In this document: one piece after another, positions 27,275-36,398 of the stretch | Layout: every line of letters begins with the position of its first letter | Position numbering within the stretch: position 1 is the first letter of the stretch | Origin: CAYRJA01 sp964424455 | Lineage (GTDB): Bacteria > Bacteroidota > Bacteroidia > Chitinophagales > UBA10324 | Direction: 5' to 3' | Length of the DNA: 48,075 nt | Assembly: GCA_964424455.1 (NCBI GenBank) | Contig: CAYRJA010000007.1 | Location: 1-48,075, forward strand | The notes under the pieces: generated by a model | The model's database searches: none | Told to the model about the DNA's origin: nothing | What the model saw: the letters and a program-made list of their open reading frames with translations, nothing else | Program-made: the position numbers and the translations under genes

Positions 27275-29092
27275 ATGTGTGGCATAGCAGGAATATTAAA
27301 CTTTAATTCGGAAGTAATAGCTGAAGGCAGAATAAAAAAAATGACGGATGCCATTATCCACAGGGGACCTGACAGTGAAGGTTCCTGGAAAAGCGAAAAT
27401 GGAAAAGTCGTACTTGGGCATCGCCGTCTTTCTATTATAGACCTTAGTGAAAAGGGCATTCAGCCCATGCACTATGCTCAACGATATACCATTACCTTTA
27501 ACGGGGAGATTTACAATTACATAGAACTGCGCGACAAACTGAAAAGTAAGGGTTACACATTCTCAACTGAAACAGATACAGAAGTTATTCTTGCCGCTTA
27601 TCATGAGTACAAAGAAGATTGTTTATACTACTTTGATGGAATGTTTGCTTTTGCATTGTGGGATAAAGAGACGGAAACATTGTTTTGTGCACGGGACAGA
27701 TTTGGAGAGAAACCGTTCTTCTATCAATACAATAGAGAAGATTCATTCAGGTTTGCGTCCGAGATGAAGAGCTTATGGGCAGATGGAGTAAGGAAAGATA
27801 TAAACAATAAAATGCTCTTCTACTTTCTTGCATACAATGCTATAGAAAATCCTTTTGATAAATCTGAAACATTCTTCAACAATATCTTACGCTTAGAAGC
27901 AGCCCATTACCTGCTTGTAAAAAAGGATGGCTCGCTTACTAAAAAAAGATATTGGGATATAGACCTTTCTAAAAAAAGTGATTTAAGTTTTGAAGATGCT
28001 ACAATCCGGTTTCAGGAATTGTTTGCAAGATCTGTTACACTTCGGTTACATGCAGATGTTCCGGTAGGAAGCAGCTTATCCGGAGGATTAGATTCTTCAG
28101 CAGTTGTTTGCTATATAGACAAACTAAGAAAGGACAAAACACACGACCAAAATACTTTTACTGCACGCTTCCATGATGAAGCCCTTGATGAAGGCAAGTA
28201 TGTAGATGAAGTAGAAAGGGTGACCAATATCAAGCGGCACGAAGTGTTCGTGGATGAAGAAGCTGTGCTGAATGACATGAACCGTCTTTTTGCTCATCAG
28301 GAAGAGCCAATGGGTGGACCTTCTCCTTTGGCGCAGTGGTGTGTCATGCGCCTTGCCAAAGAACGAAATGTTACCGTATTACTTGATGGGCAGGGGGCAG
28401 ACGAAACATTAAGCGGATATACACATTTCTTTCGCCCTTTCTTTAATGAATTATACATTACAAACAAAAGTAAGTTTAATCAAGAGCTACTCGCTTACAG
28501 AAGACTGCGTGGGCAAGATTTTCCTGCCAATATGAACTTTAAGTTACAAGCACGTTACTCTTCATTATTCCGTACTTTAGGAAGAGTAAGAAGAAAATTT
28601 TCCACCCCTGATTATTTATCTTTTTTTGAAACAGACTTTATTCATTCTTTCAAAAATGAACCGCCTCCTTTTGAAACTTTTAATTCACTGAATGAGACGC
28701 TCAAATATTTTACAATGGTATATGGGTTAGAAAAATTATTACGCTATTCAGATCGCAGCGCAATGGCTTTTTCCCGTGAGGTTCGTTTGCCATTTCTCAG
28801 TCATGAATTGGTGGAGTTTTTATTCTCTCTTCCTGCCGGCTATAAAATTCAGGAGGGATGGACCAAGTACATTCTTCGGGTAGGCGCTCAGCATGTACTT
28901 CCTCCAAAAATTACATGGCGTGTCAACAAGCTTGGTTTCGAGCCACCTCTTCATCAGTGGCTTCAGTCGCCTAAAGTAATTCAGCAGATCAATGATTCTA
29001 CTGATAAAGTTTCTAAACAAAAAATCATCAAAAGAGATGTCCCATTTCAAGATAAAGACTGGAAAATGCTTGAGCTGGCACATCTGTTTTAA
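27275..29092 (+). CDS. asnB: Asparagine synthase (glutamine-hydrolysing)
   Basis: 605 residues. The product starts MCGIAGILNF, with Cys2 as the N-terminal glutaminase nucleophile after Met removal. HRGPDSEGSW, GHRRLSIIDLS and FNGEIYNYIELR are class II amidotransferase motifs. The ATP-pyrophosphatase loop SLSGGLDSSAV is near residue 268. It makes asparagine from aspartate, or an amide in cell-surface sugar synthesis: a glycosyltransferase follows 38 bp downstream on the same strand, and AsnB-like proteins are common in polysaccharide clusters. The sequence alone does not decide between the two. Confidence 0.9.
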   Translation: MCGIAGILNFNSEVIAEGRIKKMTDAIIHRGPDSEGSWKSENGKVVLGHRRLSIIDLSEKGIQPMHYAQRYTITFNGEIYNYIELRDKLKSKGYTFSTETDTEVILAAYHEYKEDCLYYFDGMFAFALWDKETETLFCARDRFGEKPFFYQYNREDSFRFASEMKSLWADGVRKDINNKMLFYFLAYNAIENPFDKSETFFNNILRLEAAHYLLVKKDGSLTKKRYWDIDLSKKSDLSFEDATIRFQELFARSVTLRLHADVPVGSSLSGGLDSSAVVCYIDKLRKDKTHDQNTFTARFHDEALDEGKYVDEVERVTNIKRHEVFVDEEAVLNDMNRLFAHQEEPMGGPSPLAQWCVMRLAKERNVTVLLDGQGADETLSGYTHFFRPFFNELYITNKSKFNQELLAYRRLRGQDFPANMNFKLQARYSSLFRTLGRVRRKFSTPDYLSFFETDFIHSFKNEPPPFETFNSLNETLKYFTMVYGLEKLLRYSDRSAMAFSREVRLPFLSHELVEFLFSLPAGYKIQEGWTKYILRVGAQHVLPPKITWRVNKLGFEPPLHQWLQSPKVIQQINDSTDKVSKQKIIKRDVPFQDKDWKMLELAHLF

Positions 29093-29130
29093 CATAGATT
29101 TTTTCAAAGCAGCAAGAAATAATTTCAATA

Positions 29131-30309
29131 ATGCCTGATCAGAGGACTTTATTAAATAAGTATAGGGAAAGAGTCGCTTACCTTTTTCTTTTAGGTTCTT
29201 TATTTATCGGAAAAATTACTGTAACACTTCTTGCATGGTTTAGTTTTATGATTCCTAAAACAGGCAAGCAGAAGGATTTCCTTTTCTTTCCGCGTGCACA
29301 TAAGAATAATTCAGGAACCATATCCCGGTTTCAGATTTATCTTCCTTTTTTGGAGAGAGACGGTTACACTTATGATATTGACTATATCTGTGATGAGAAA
29401 TATTACAATAAAGTATTTGGCAAGAATAAAAATAGAGTAGAAGAGTACTTTTTTTATCATCGCATCTTTTGGTCAAGATTATTCAGAATCATTACTGCCA
29501 AGAAATATAAAGCCGTATTTTTTCACAGAGTATTATTCCCCGACTACTACAATCAATCCTTCCCATACCTGAGTAAATTGTTAAGGAAGTTTAATAATAA
29601 TATTATAGTTGATTATTTCGATGCAGACTATGCTGATGATAAGAACCTCGTTGACTTAACTGTTTCATACTGTGACAAGGTTTGTGTAGTTAATGCGCAT
29701 TTGTACAAATATTTTAGTCAGATTCATAATAGAGTTTATTATAATAACCTTGCCATCAATACAAGTCCTTATATCCCAAAGCAGGAATATGATTTACATA
29801 ACCCCATAAATATTTTCTGGACAGGTAGTCCGTCGAATGCTCCTAACTTAAAGAAGGTGATACCTATACTTGAAAAGATATATCGTCAAATCCCTCTGAA
29901 ACTTGTAATGGTTTGTAAGACCAACGCCGGCTACACCAGTCCTATAATTGAACAGCACCCATGGGAAGAGGAAACTTTCTTTAAGTATCTGAGCCAGGCG
30001 GATATTGCTATTTACCCTGCACTAGTTGATGATGAGTTTCACCGTGGGAAAGTTGCGTTTAAAGTATTGGATTATGTCGCATCAAAAATTCCGGTTGTTG
30101 CATCTCCTTTAGGATTGTCACAGAATTTTGAAGACAATAAAGATGTACTGGTAGCAAACAACGAAGAGGAATGGGAGAGAAACATACTTCGTCTTATTGA
30201 AGACAAACAACTAAGAATAAACTTAGCAGATAACGCATATAAGAAACTGTTACAGTTTCATTCATTAGAAGCCACTTATCAGAATTTCTTGAAATTTCTG
30301 TTGGACTAA
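29131..30309 (+). CDS. Glycosyltransferase, GT4/GT-B type
   Basis: 392 residues. The C-terminal half has the GT-B donor-site pattern: PINIFWTGSPSNAPNLKKVI, then HPWEEETFFKYLSQADIAIYP, FKVLDYVASKIPVVASPLGL and a final helix after WERNILRLIEDKQLR. The N-terminal half carries a hydrophobic stretch (about 10-35) and a positively charged acceptor domain, so it may associate with the inner membrane. The donor and acceptor are unknown. It is cotranscribed with asnB, suggesting a surface polysaccharide or glycoprotein job. Confidence 0.8.
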   Translation: MPDQRTLLNKYRERVAYLFLLGSLFIGKITVTLLAWFSFMIPKTGKQKDFLFFPRAHKNNSGTISRFQIYLPFLERDGYTYDIDYICDEKYYNKVFGKNKNRVEEYFFYHRIFWSRLFRIITAKKYKAVFFHRVLFPDYYNQSFPYLSKLLRKFNNNIIVDYFDADYADDKNLVDLTVSYCDKVCVVNAHLYKYFSQIHNRVYYNNLAINTSPYIPKQEYDLHNPINIFWTGSPSNAPNLKKVIPILEKIYRQIPLKLVMVCKTNAGYTSPIIEQHPWEEETFFKYLSQADIAIYPALVDDEFHRGKVAFKVLDYVASKIPVVASPLGLSQNFEDNKDVLVANNEEEWERNILRLIEDKQLRINLADNAYKKLLQFHSLEATYQNFLKFLLD

Positions 30310-30340
30310 TATAATAACCGTTTATCCTTAGTATTATAAT

Positions 30341-31111
30341 TTAAAATTTCAAGTGCTTCACAGTATGCCCGTTGTTAATGAGTTGTTTCAGCGAATCAAT
30401 ACCGATTTCAAGGTGCTTCTCTATATACTGCTTGGTAATGTTTGCATCGCTCTTTTCTGTCTTCACTCCTTCGGGAATCATCGGCTGATCCGAAACTAAC
30501 AGAAGTGAACCACTCGGGATTTTATTGGCAAATGCGGTGATAAAAACGGTTGCTGTTTCCATATCCACACTCATTGCGCGAATACTTCTCAGATAATTTT
30601 TAAACTTCTCATCGTATTCCCACACGCGGCGATTGGTGCTGTAAACTGTTCCTGTCCAATAATCCCGGCTTTTGTCCCGGATAGTAGTTGAGATTGCTTT
30701 CTGTAGAGCAAAAGCTGGGAGCGCCGGAACCTCAGGCGGAAAGTAGTCGTTGGAAGTTCCTTCTCCACGGATAGCTGCAATCGGCAGTATCAAATCACCC
30801 AATTTATTTTTCTTTTTCAGTCCGCCACATTTACCGAGCAGAAGAACGGCTTTGGGTTTTATAGCGCTTAGCAAATCCATAATCGTGGCTGCATTCGGGC
30901 TGCCCATTCCAAAGTTGATGATAGTGATTCCATCAGCAGTAGCATTTTGCATGGAACGGTCTTTCCCTTTTACTTCTACATTATTCCACTTGGCGAATAA
31001 CTCAACATAGTTATTAAAATTTACCAGTATGATATACTGTCCAAATTCTTCAATCGGGGTTCCGGTATATCGCGGAAGCCAGTTCTTTACTATTTCATCT
31101 TTTGTCTTCAT
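30341..31111 (-). CDS. amn: AMP nucleosidase
   Basis: 256 residues, the short form typical of Bacteroidota, lacking the long N-terminal domain of the E. coli enzyme. It cleaves AMP to adenine and ribose 5-phosphate. The phosphorylase-superfamily core is seen: INFGMGSPNAATIMDLL, LLLGKCGGLKKKNKLGDLI, IRGEGTSNDYFPPEVPALP, VDMETATVFITAF and LLLVSDQPMIPEG. It is a purine salvage or adenylate-pool enzyme in the cytoplasm. Confidence 0.9.
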   Translation of the reverse strand: MKTKDEIVKNWLPRYTGTPIEEFGQYIILVNFNNYVELFAKWNNVEVKGKDRSMQNATADGITIINFGMGSPNAATIMDLLSAIKPKAVLLLGKCGGLKKKNKLGDLILPIAAIRGEGTSNDYFPPEVPALPAFALQKAISTTIRDKSRDYWTGTVYSTNRRVWEYDEKFKNYLRSIRAMSVDMETATVFITAFANKIPSGSLLLVSDQPMIPEGVKTEKSDANITKQYIEKHLEIGIDSLKQLINNGHTVKHLKF

Positions 31112-31196
31112 AGAATATTAATGTCTTAAACTTGAGTTATAAATATCTGATAATTATTTTAATCAGTAAAAAAAATTCAACACAACTGTTATGTAC

Positions 31197-31676
31197 TTAT
31201 TTTTTCTTTGGAATAGACAGTGAATTCCATTGCGCAGCGTACATCTTCCCCGCATAAACTATTTGACCGATGTGATAAGAATAGTGTGCCAGATTGCGGT
31301 TGATTGCATCTGTAACAGTCTGTTCCTGGTTGTTAACGCGAACAATTTTATTAAGGTCTTCTTCTTTTAACGATCTTAATGTTTCCAAACATACCTTCCA
31401 TCCTTCATTCCATTTGTTCATCATTTCCTGTCTTGAAGTAATATCATTTTCAAATTCTGCATCACGGGTTCTCCATTTCTTTTCTCCGTCAGATGTTAAA
31501 AAATCTGTCCATCGGCTGAGCATATTGCCACATAGATGTTTTACGATAGTTGCAACGCTGTTACTGTTATCATTGTATTGGTAAAAAAGTTTATCGTCTG
31601 GTAATTGAGTAAAGGTTTTTTCACCAAGCGCTTTGTAATGTTCAAATACTTTTATGATATTTTCTAAATAGCTCAT
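31197..31676 (-). CDS. DinB-like protein (DUF1572 type)
   Basis: 159 residues forming a four-helix bundle. The metal-binding histidines usual in the DinB/YfiT superfamily are visible: IVKHLCGNMLSRW and AHYSYHIGQIVYAGK. It matches the DUF1572 branch. Members include thiol-dependent transferases, but the function of this branch is not established. It follows the CocE-like gene by 17 bp on the same strand. Confidence 0.8.
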   Translation of the reverse strand: MSYLENIIKVFEHYKALGEKTFTQLPDDKLFYQYNDNSNSVATIVKHLCGNMLSRWTDFLTSDGEKKWRTRDAEFENDITSRQEMMNKWNEGWKVCLETLRSLKEEDLNKIVRVNNQEQTVTDAINRNLAHYSYHIGQIVYAGKMYAAQWNSLSIPKKK

Positions 31677-31693
31677 GACCGTTGTTTTAACTG

Positions 31694-33589
31694 TTAATTC
31701 AATTTTATAAACTTCTTCATTATACTCTTCTTTTCGGAAGTTTGTAAACGAAGAATATAAATTCCTTCAGGCAAATTGGATGTATCAATTGTTAAAACAT
31801 CTTTATCACTCTCTCCTACCCACTTTTGCTTTCGCCCGAGTAAATTCACTATCTCAACATCTTCAAATGAATCTAACCCTGAAATTATAAGTTGAGTTCC
31901 AACCGGATTAGGATAAACTGTAACACTCTCTTTTATTTTATTAATACTACTGATGGCAGTATATCCTGCTAATGGCATGGTAATATATGATGCTCCATCT
32001 TTAAAATAAACAGTGTTAGTTGCTGTAACAGGGTTCAGAAGTGAATCCATACTTTTTCCCGGATACATTTCTCCGCCTGTATTTGCATTTCGGTTAAATC
32101 TCGGATAGTTTGAAGAAGTAATATCTACTCTTATTTCGTGTCCTGCTAAAAATGTGATGCAAGTATTCGGCAGTTTGATTTCTGCTTCATAAAGTTGTCC
32201 GGGAATCATTGCGGCTGTANNNNNNNNNNCACCTCTACCATTGCGGAAACGCATCCTGACGACTCCATCGTTTACCAACATAGATCGTCCATCGGGATAA
32301 ACATCTGTAAGCCGTATGTTAAAATCCGTGTCTTTACTGTCAGAAGAAACTTTAAGATGAACCGTAGCGCTTCCTTGCATTATTATATTATGAGTAAGTA
32401 CATCAGTAGAGAAAGTTAAAATATCATCACGGCTTTCTACTTGTGGTTTCTGGTCGTAAGGACCTTCTTCCAAATCTGTACGTAATGTTGGACCTCCTAT
32501 GGTGGGTGATGGGTCAGTAGGATTATAATGAAACACTAAACTATCCGGTTCAGGATTAGCCAAACTTGAATTATCCATTGAGCCATCACCGTGAAAATAG
32601 AAATTAGTATTTACAGTTCCGCCGGGTGGAAATACTGAAGAAGTAAGCCAGTTATTTTCTCCCATCTGATAAAACTGTACTGCAGGTATTTGTTCGTATC
32701 CATTCGAAATGCCTCTTAGATAGAAATCAAAAAACTGAAGTGCAAGTGAATCACTTTTATATACTACATTCGGATATGTAATCTGACCTGCGGAAGCCTC
32801 CCCCACTCCTTTATGCACCCATGGACCTATCATCAGATGATGTTTGTCACGAACTGTAACAGGTGACTTAGACTGTAATTCTGAAAAGAAGAATAACATA
32901 GGGTCAATAGTATGGTCATACCATCCACCAATCATCAGTGTGGGTACTTGAATACTATCTGGATAGTTTGTTACAAATTCTGTCCCCTTCCAATAAATGT
33001 CATATACCGCATGATTCATTATTGTCGGAGACAATCCAAAACCCAGTGCATCTAACTGCTCCAAATATTCAGTTCGTAAACAACCTCCGGGAAAATATTC
33101 TTCATAGGTATATTGCGGAGCTGCCACTAACGGACAAATACAGGTAAGATGTGGCGGATTTTTTTGTGCTGTTGCAAATTGTACTCTGCCGAGAGCAGAA
33201 GCGCCCCATGTTCCTATTTTTCCGTTGCTCCATGGTTGTTGGGCAATCCACTCCACTGCATCATGACCATCCTCTCCTATTTTTGGCGCTCCGGTGTAAG
33301 CGGATTTTTTGGAACCGTAGAACCCACGCCAGTCAAGTATTACAAAAATGTAATTGCTGTTATTAATATTTTGTTTTACCAACAGTGGCAGATTAAACCG
33401 GTACAGTAACCTATTGTATGGAGTCTGAATCAATATCACAGGACCGCTGCTGATTCCGGAAGGGATATACACATCAGCTGCTAATTTTCTTCCGTCACTC
33501 ATTGGTATGGAATCTACCCGAGGTGTTAGCTGTGCAAACAGTGTTACAGTTGAAAGAAGCAGAGTAAAAGCAAGTGTTACAGTTTTCAT
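31694..33589 (-). CDS. CocE/NonD-family hydrolase with T9SS type A signal (assembly gap inside)
   Basis: 631 codons as assembled. The signal peptide is MKTVTLAFTLLLSTVTLFAQ. The alpha/beta-hydrolase domain is of the X-Pro dipeptidyl-peptidase/cocaine esterase type: nucleophile S131 in GTWGASALG, candidate acid D225 in GGWYDH and base H259 in GPWVH. A C-terminal beta-sandwich (X-Pro-type) follows (VHLKVSSDSKDTDFNIRLTD; HEIRVDITSSNYPRF). The last 80 residues (ESVTVYPNPVGTQ to KKFIKLN) are a type A T9SS sorting domain, so the enzyme is probably secreted or surface-bound. Ten N at 32220-32229 fall in codons 454-457 and keep the frame, but the true gap length is unknown. The substrate may be a peptide or an ester. 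Confidence 0.85.
   Translation of the reverse strand: MKTVTLAFTLLLSTVTLFAQLTPRVDSIPMSDGRKLAADVYIPSGISSGPVILIQTPYNRLLYRFNLPLLVKQNINNSNYIFVILDWRGFYGSKKSAYTGAPKIGEDGHDAVEWIAQQPWSNGKIGTWGASALGRVQFATAQKNPPHLTCICPLVAAPQYTYEEYFPGGCLRTEYLEQLDALGFGLSPTIMNHAVYDIYWKGTEFVTNYPDSIQVPTLMIGGWYDHTIDPMLFFFSELQSKSPVTVRDKHHLMIGPWVHKGVGEASAGQITYPNVVYKSDSLALQFFDFYLRGISNGYEQIPAVQFYQMGENNWLTSSVFPPGGTVNTNFYFHGDGSMDNSSLANPEPDSLVFHYNPTDPSPTIGGPTLRTDLEEGPYDQKPQVESRDDILTFSTDVLTHNIIMQGSATVHLKVSSDSKDTDFNIRLTDVYPDGRSMLVNDGVVRMRFRNGRGXXXXTAAMIPGQLYEAEIKLPNTCITFLAGHEIRVDITSSNYPRFNRNANTGGEMYPGKSMDSLLNPVTATNTVYFKDGASYITMPLAGYTAISSINKIKESVTVYPNPVGTQLIISGLDSFEDVEIVNLLGRKQKWVGESDKDVLTIDTSNLPEGIYILRLQTSEKKSIMKKFIKLN
32220..32229. 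other. Assembly gap (10 N)
   Basis: Ten undetermined bases inside the CocE-like gene. The reading frame is open through the gap, and the flanking sequence fits one gene. Ten may be a placeholder rather than a measured length. Confidence 0.97.
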
Positions 33590-33689
33590 AGAAATTATAT
33601 TATAACAATTGATGGACTATGCAAACATAAAACAGTTTATGCCGCTTACATGAAAAACATAGTTAAATACTATTAGAATGAAATAATAT

Positions 33690-33697
33690 TAAATTTG
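33690..33697 (+). promoter_or_regulatory. -7 box upstream of the PorP-like gene
   Basis: TAAATTTG matches TAnnTTTG, 42 bp before the ATG at 33740. An alternative upstream TTG start at 33695 would lie inside this box, favouring 33740. Confidence 0.5.
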
Positions 33698-33739
33698 AAA
33701 CCGTTTAATTACCTCTGGTTCTTTTCTCCGGGATACATT

Positions 33740-34774
33740 ATGAAAAAACTTCTAATCATCTTTACCTTTTTCATTTTTAATGAAGCGTTTGCTCAGGATG
33801 TCCATCTATCGCAGTTCTATATGTCGCCCTTAACACTCAATCCGGCACTAACGGGTGTGTTTAATGGCTGCTATCGTTTTACAGGAAACTACCGCAATCA
33901 ATGGGCAAGTGTTATTTCAAATCCTTACCGAACCGGTGCAGGTTCAATAGAACTCTCAGCAAAATCCGGTGACTACAACCGTATCGGTATCGGGTTACAC
34001 GCATTAAGCGATCAGGCAGGTTCATCTGAATTTACAACTAATACTTTTTCCGGCTCACTTTCCTACAATATCGGTCTTTCAAGAGATCGGGATTATTTTG
34101 TTTCGGCTGGCTTACAACTCTCTTACACACAGCGTCATCTCAATCTGACATTACTTACATGGGGAAGCCAGTATATTGATGGTATGCTTACCGGACCTCA
34201 ACAAACCCTTGCTTCAACTAAATTTTCGTATGTAGATGCTGCTGCCGGATTTTTATGGTATCACATCAATCAGCGCACTAAAAAGAGTAATCAGTTTTTA
34301 GGTTTTTCTGTGTTCCATGTGAACCGCGCAAATGTTGCGCTATTGGAAGCAACACCCGATAATCTATACACAAAATTTGTAGGACATGCGGGGTTAGAAT
34401 TCAGGATGGCGCCTAAGGTTGCTCTTACTCCATATTTGATTGGCATGATGCAAGGTCCTTCGTTTGAAACAGAAGCGGGTACACTTGTTAAATTTATTCT
34501 TGAAGAGAAAAAAAATACTGCACTTGGCGGCACTAATTTTTATGTTGGTCCTTTTTACCGTATTGTTGGCGATAATTATACAGGTACATCCAGTGATGCT
34601 ATAATCTTAGCAACGAAATTAGATGTCGGCGGATTTACTTTCGGAATTAGCTACGATGTAAACATTTCATCCCTCTCTTCTGCAAGCAGCAGCCGCGGAG
34701 GTCCCGAACTAAGCATTCAATATACAGGCATCTGTAAACAGAACAATCAGAAGATTTATTGCCCGAGGTTCTGA
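33740..34774 (+). CDS. PorP/SprF-family type IX secretion-associated membrane protein
   Basis: 344 residues from ATG 33740. The signal peptide MKKLLIIFTFFIFNEAFAQ is followed directly by DVHLSQFYMSPLTLNPALTG, the hallmark start of PorP/SprF proteins, then CYRFTGNYRNQW. The rest is an outer-membrane barrel with GIGLHALSDQAGSSEF and FLGFSVFHVNRAN strands and a C-terminal LSIQYTGIC. PorP/SprF members assist T9SS secretion or surface attachment of partner proteins with type B signals. The type B protein at 11853 could be a client, though SprF-like genes usually sit next to their own partner and none is adjacent here. Confidence 0.87.
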   Translation: MKKLLIIFTFFIFNEAFAQDVHLSQFYMSPLTLNPALTGVFNGCYRFTGNYRNQWASVISNPYRTGAGSIELSAKSGDYNRIGIGLHALSDQAGSSEFTTNTFSGSLSYNIGLSRDRDYFVSAGLQLSYTQRHLNLTLLTWGSQYIDGMLTGPQQTLASTKFSYVDAAAGFLWYHINQRTKKSNQFLGFSVFHVNRANVALLEATPDNLYTKFVGHAGLEFRMAPKVALTPYLIGMMQGPSFETEAGTLVKFILEEKKNTALGGTNFYVGPFYRIVGDNYTGTSSDAIILATKLDVGGFTFGISYDVNISSLSSASSSRGGPELSIQYTGICKQNNQKIYCPRF

Positions 34775-34873
34775 GAGTAAGTTTCAATAGGAAAATACAA
34801 TATCAGATACTCGGATTGTTTATACATTTACCGGAATATCATCTGCGACTTCAAGTTAAAATCAACTTTACAG

Positions 34874-35860
34874 TTAATTTACTGCTTCTGTATTTTGCTC
34901 TTCCTTCTTGAAAGCTTTACGCGGAGTAAGTCCAAGGATACGGAACATTTCATTGTCATCTTTGAAGCCCGGATTGGGAGTAGTCAGTAATTTATCCCCT
35001 GCAAAAATTGAATTCGCACCTGCCATAAAACATAATGCCTGCTCTGCCACTGTCATTTCTAATCTGCCTGCAGAAATACGAACAACCGTTTCGGGCATAA
35101 TGATTCTTGCAGTAGCCACCATACGAACCATGTCATCAAACGGAACAGGTTCTTGACTTTCTAATGGAGTTCCTTCAATTGCAACCAATGCATTGATAGG
35201 CACAGATTCAGGATGTTGTTCCATATTACTGAATACCTGTAACATCTCTATTCTGTCCTCCACTTTTTCTCCAAGTCCTATAATTCCTCCTGAACAAACG
35301 GTTATACCTGCTTTACGAACATTCTTAATTGTATTCAGCCGGTCTTCATAAGTTCTTGTAGTAACTACATTATTGTAATATTCTTCTGATGAATCCAGAT
35401 TATGGTTGTAAGCATATAGTCCGGCATCAGCTAATTTTTTTGCCTGTTCGTAGGTGAGCATACCCAATGTGCAACAAACTTCTACTCCTATACCATTTAC
35501 TTCACGAACCATCTCCAGTATCCTGTCAAAATCTCTGTTATCACGAACTTCACGCCATGCTGCTCCCATGCACACGCGGGTAGCGCCATTCCCCTTTGCT
35601 TCTTTAGCCATCTTAATGACTTCATCTGTTTTCATTAGCGCCTGAACTTCTATATTCGTGTGATTACTTACAGATTGAGAACAGTAACTGCAATCCTCTG
35701 AACATCCTCCTGTTTTAATAGATATTAAACTATTGACCTGTACTTCTGCATAGTTTTTATTCTGACGATGAATAGTTGCAGCATCATAGATTAAATCAAG
35801 AAGAGGACGATGATAGATTTCACTTATTTCCTCTATAGTCCAATCGTGTCGAAGTGTCAT
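34874..35860 (-). CDS. bioB: Biotin synthase
   Basis: 328 residues from ATG 35860 (MTLRHDWTIEEI). A longer frame from 35932 would start upstream of a -7 box at 35886-35879, so the shorter start is preferred. A radical SAM enzyme that inserts sulfur into dethiobiotin. The CxxxCxxC cluster motif is C53-SED-C57-SY-C60; further family blocks are YNHNLDSSEEYY, ICSGGIIGLGE-like CSGGIIGLGEK, RISAGRLEM and FAGDKLLTTPNPG. It lies near an acyl-CoA carboxylase subunit gene that needs a biotin-carrying partner, but it is not in that operon. Confidence 0.95.
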   Translation of the reverse strand: MTLRHDWTIEEISEIYHRPLLDLIYDAATIHRQNKNYAEVQVNSLISIKTGGCSEDCSYCSQSVSNHTNIEVQALMKTDEVIKMAKEAKGNGATRVCMGAAWREVRDNRDFDRILEMVREVNGIGVEVCCTLGMLTYEQAKKLADAGLYAYNHNLDSSEEYYNNVVTTRTYEDRLNTIKNVRKAGITVCSGGIIGLGEKVEDRIEMLQVFSNMEQHPESVPINALVAIEGTPLESQEPVPFDDMVRMVATARIIMPETVVRISAGRLEMTVAEQALCFMAGANSIFAGDKLLTTPNPGFKDDNEMFRILGLTPRKAFKKEEQNTEAVN

Positions 35861-35878
35861 TTGAATATTTATTTCGGA

Positions 35879-35886
35879 CAAAAGTA
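35879..35886 (-). promoter_or_regulatory. bioB promoter -7 box
   Basis: TACTTTTG on the minus strand matches TAnnTTTG, 18 bp upstream of the chosen ATG. No BirA-like palindrome was recognised around it. Confidence 0.5.
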
Positions 35887-35980
35887 ATAAACTACTTCCT
35901 AAACATATCAGAGTATAAAGTCCTGTTTTCAACCATAGGAATAAAATAATCTACTAAAACAACTGGAATATGTGACAGAA

Positions 35981-36388
35981 CTATTTTATCATTACTCCTC
36001 TTTTCTGTAACACAGGAACTTCGGTAAGATTTTCGGAAGTAATACTGTCTGTAACAAATACATATCGTTTGTCAAACATCTTTCCTTTATACCAAAAGCT
36101 TACCCAAAACTCATTGTTCAAAGCAATTAGTTTTTTCTCAATCAATTCAACTTTTACAAAAGCGTTGCCATTGATGCGTTCGAAAAACTGCCGCAGTGTG
36201 GATGTTTTCACCTGCTTTCCTTCAAGATTTCCATAACCCATTGAAGCAACAATTACTCCGTCAATTGGATCATTTTTCAGATTCACCAAGTAAACTATCC
36301 ATCCCGGATTTTCACTTTTATCATCCCCATCAGGGACGACTGCCATAGCCAGATCCTCCACCTTGTCCATCTCAATGTCTTTTATCAC
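35981..36388 (-). CDS. Conserved hypothetical protein of Bacteroidota
   Basis: 135 residues, cytoplasmic by lack of a signal peptide. It has a compact beta-rich pattern with the blocks WIVYLVNLKNDPIDGVIVAS, GKQVKTSTLRQFFERI, NEFWVSFWYKGKMFDKRYVF and a C-terminal VLQKRGVMIK. I recognise it as a widely conserved single-domain Bacteroidota protein without a known function. It starts 10 bp after the serine hydrolase stop on the same strand, so the two are probably cotranscribed; bioB downstream seems to have its own promoter. Confidence 0.75.
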   Translation of the reverse strand: MIKDIEMDKVEDLAMAVVPDGDDKSENPGWIVYLVNLKNDPIDGVIVASMGYGNLEGKQVKTSTLRQFFERINGNAFVKVELIEKKLIALNNEFWVSFWYKGKMFDKRYVFVTDSITSENLTEVPVLQKRGVMIK

Positions 36389-36398
36389 TACTTCAGTT

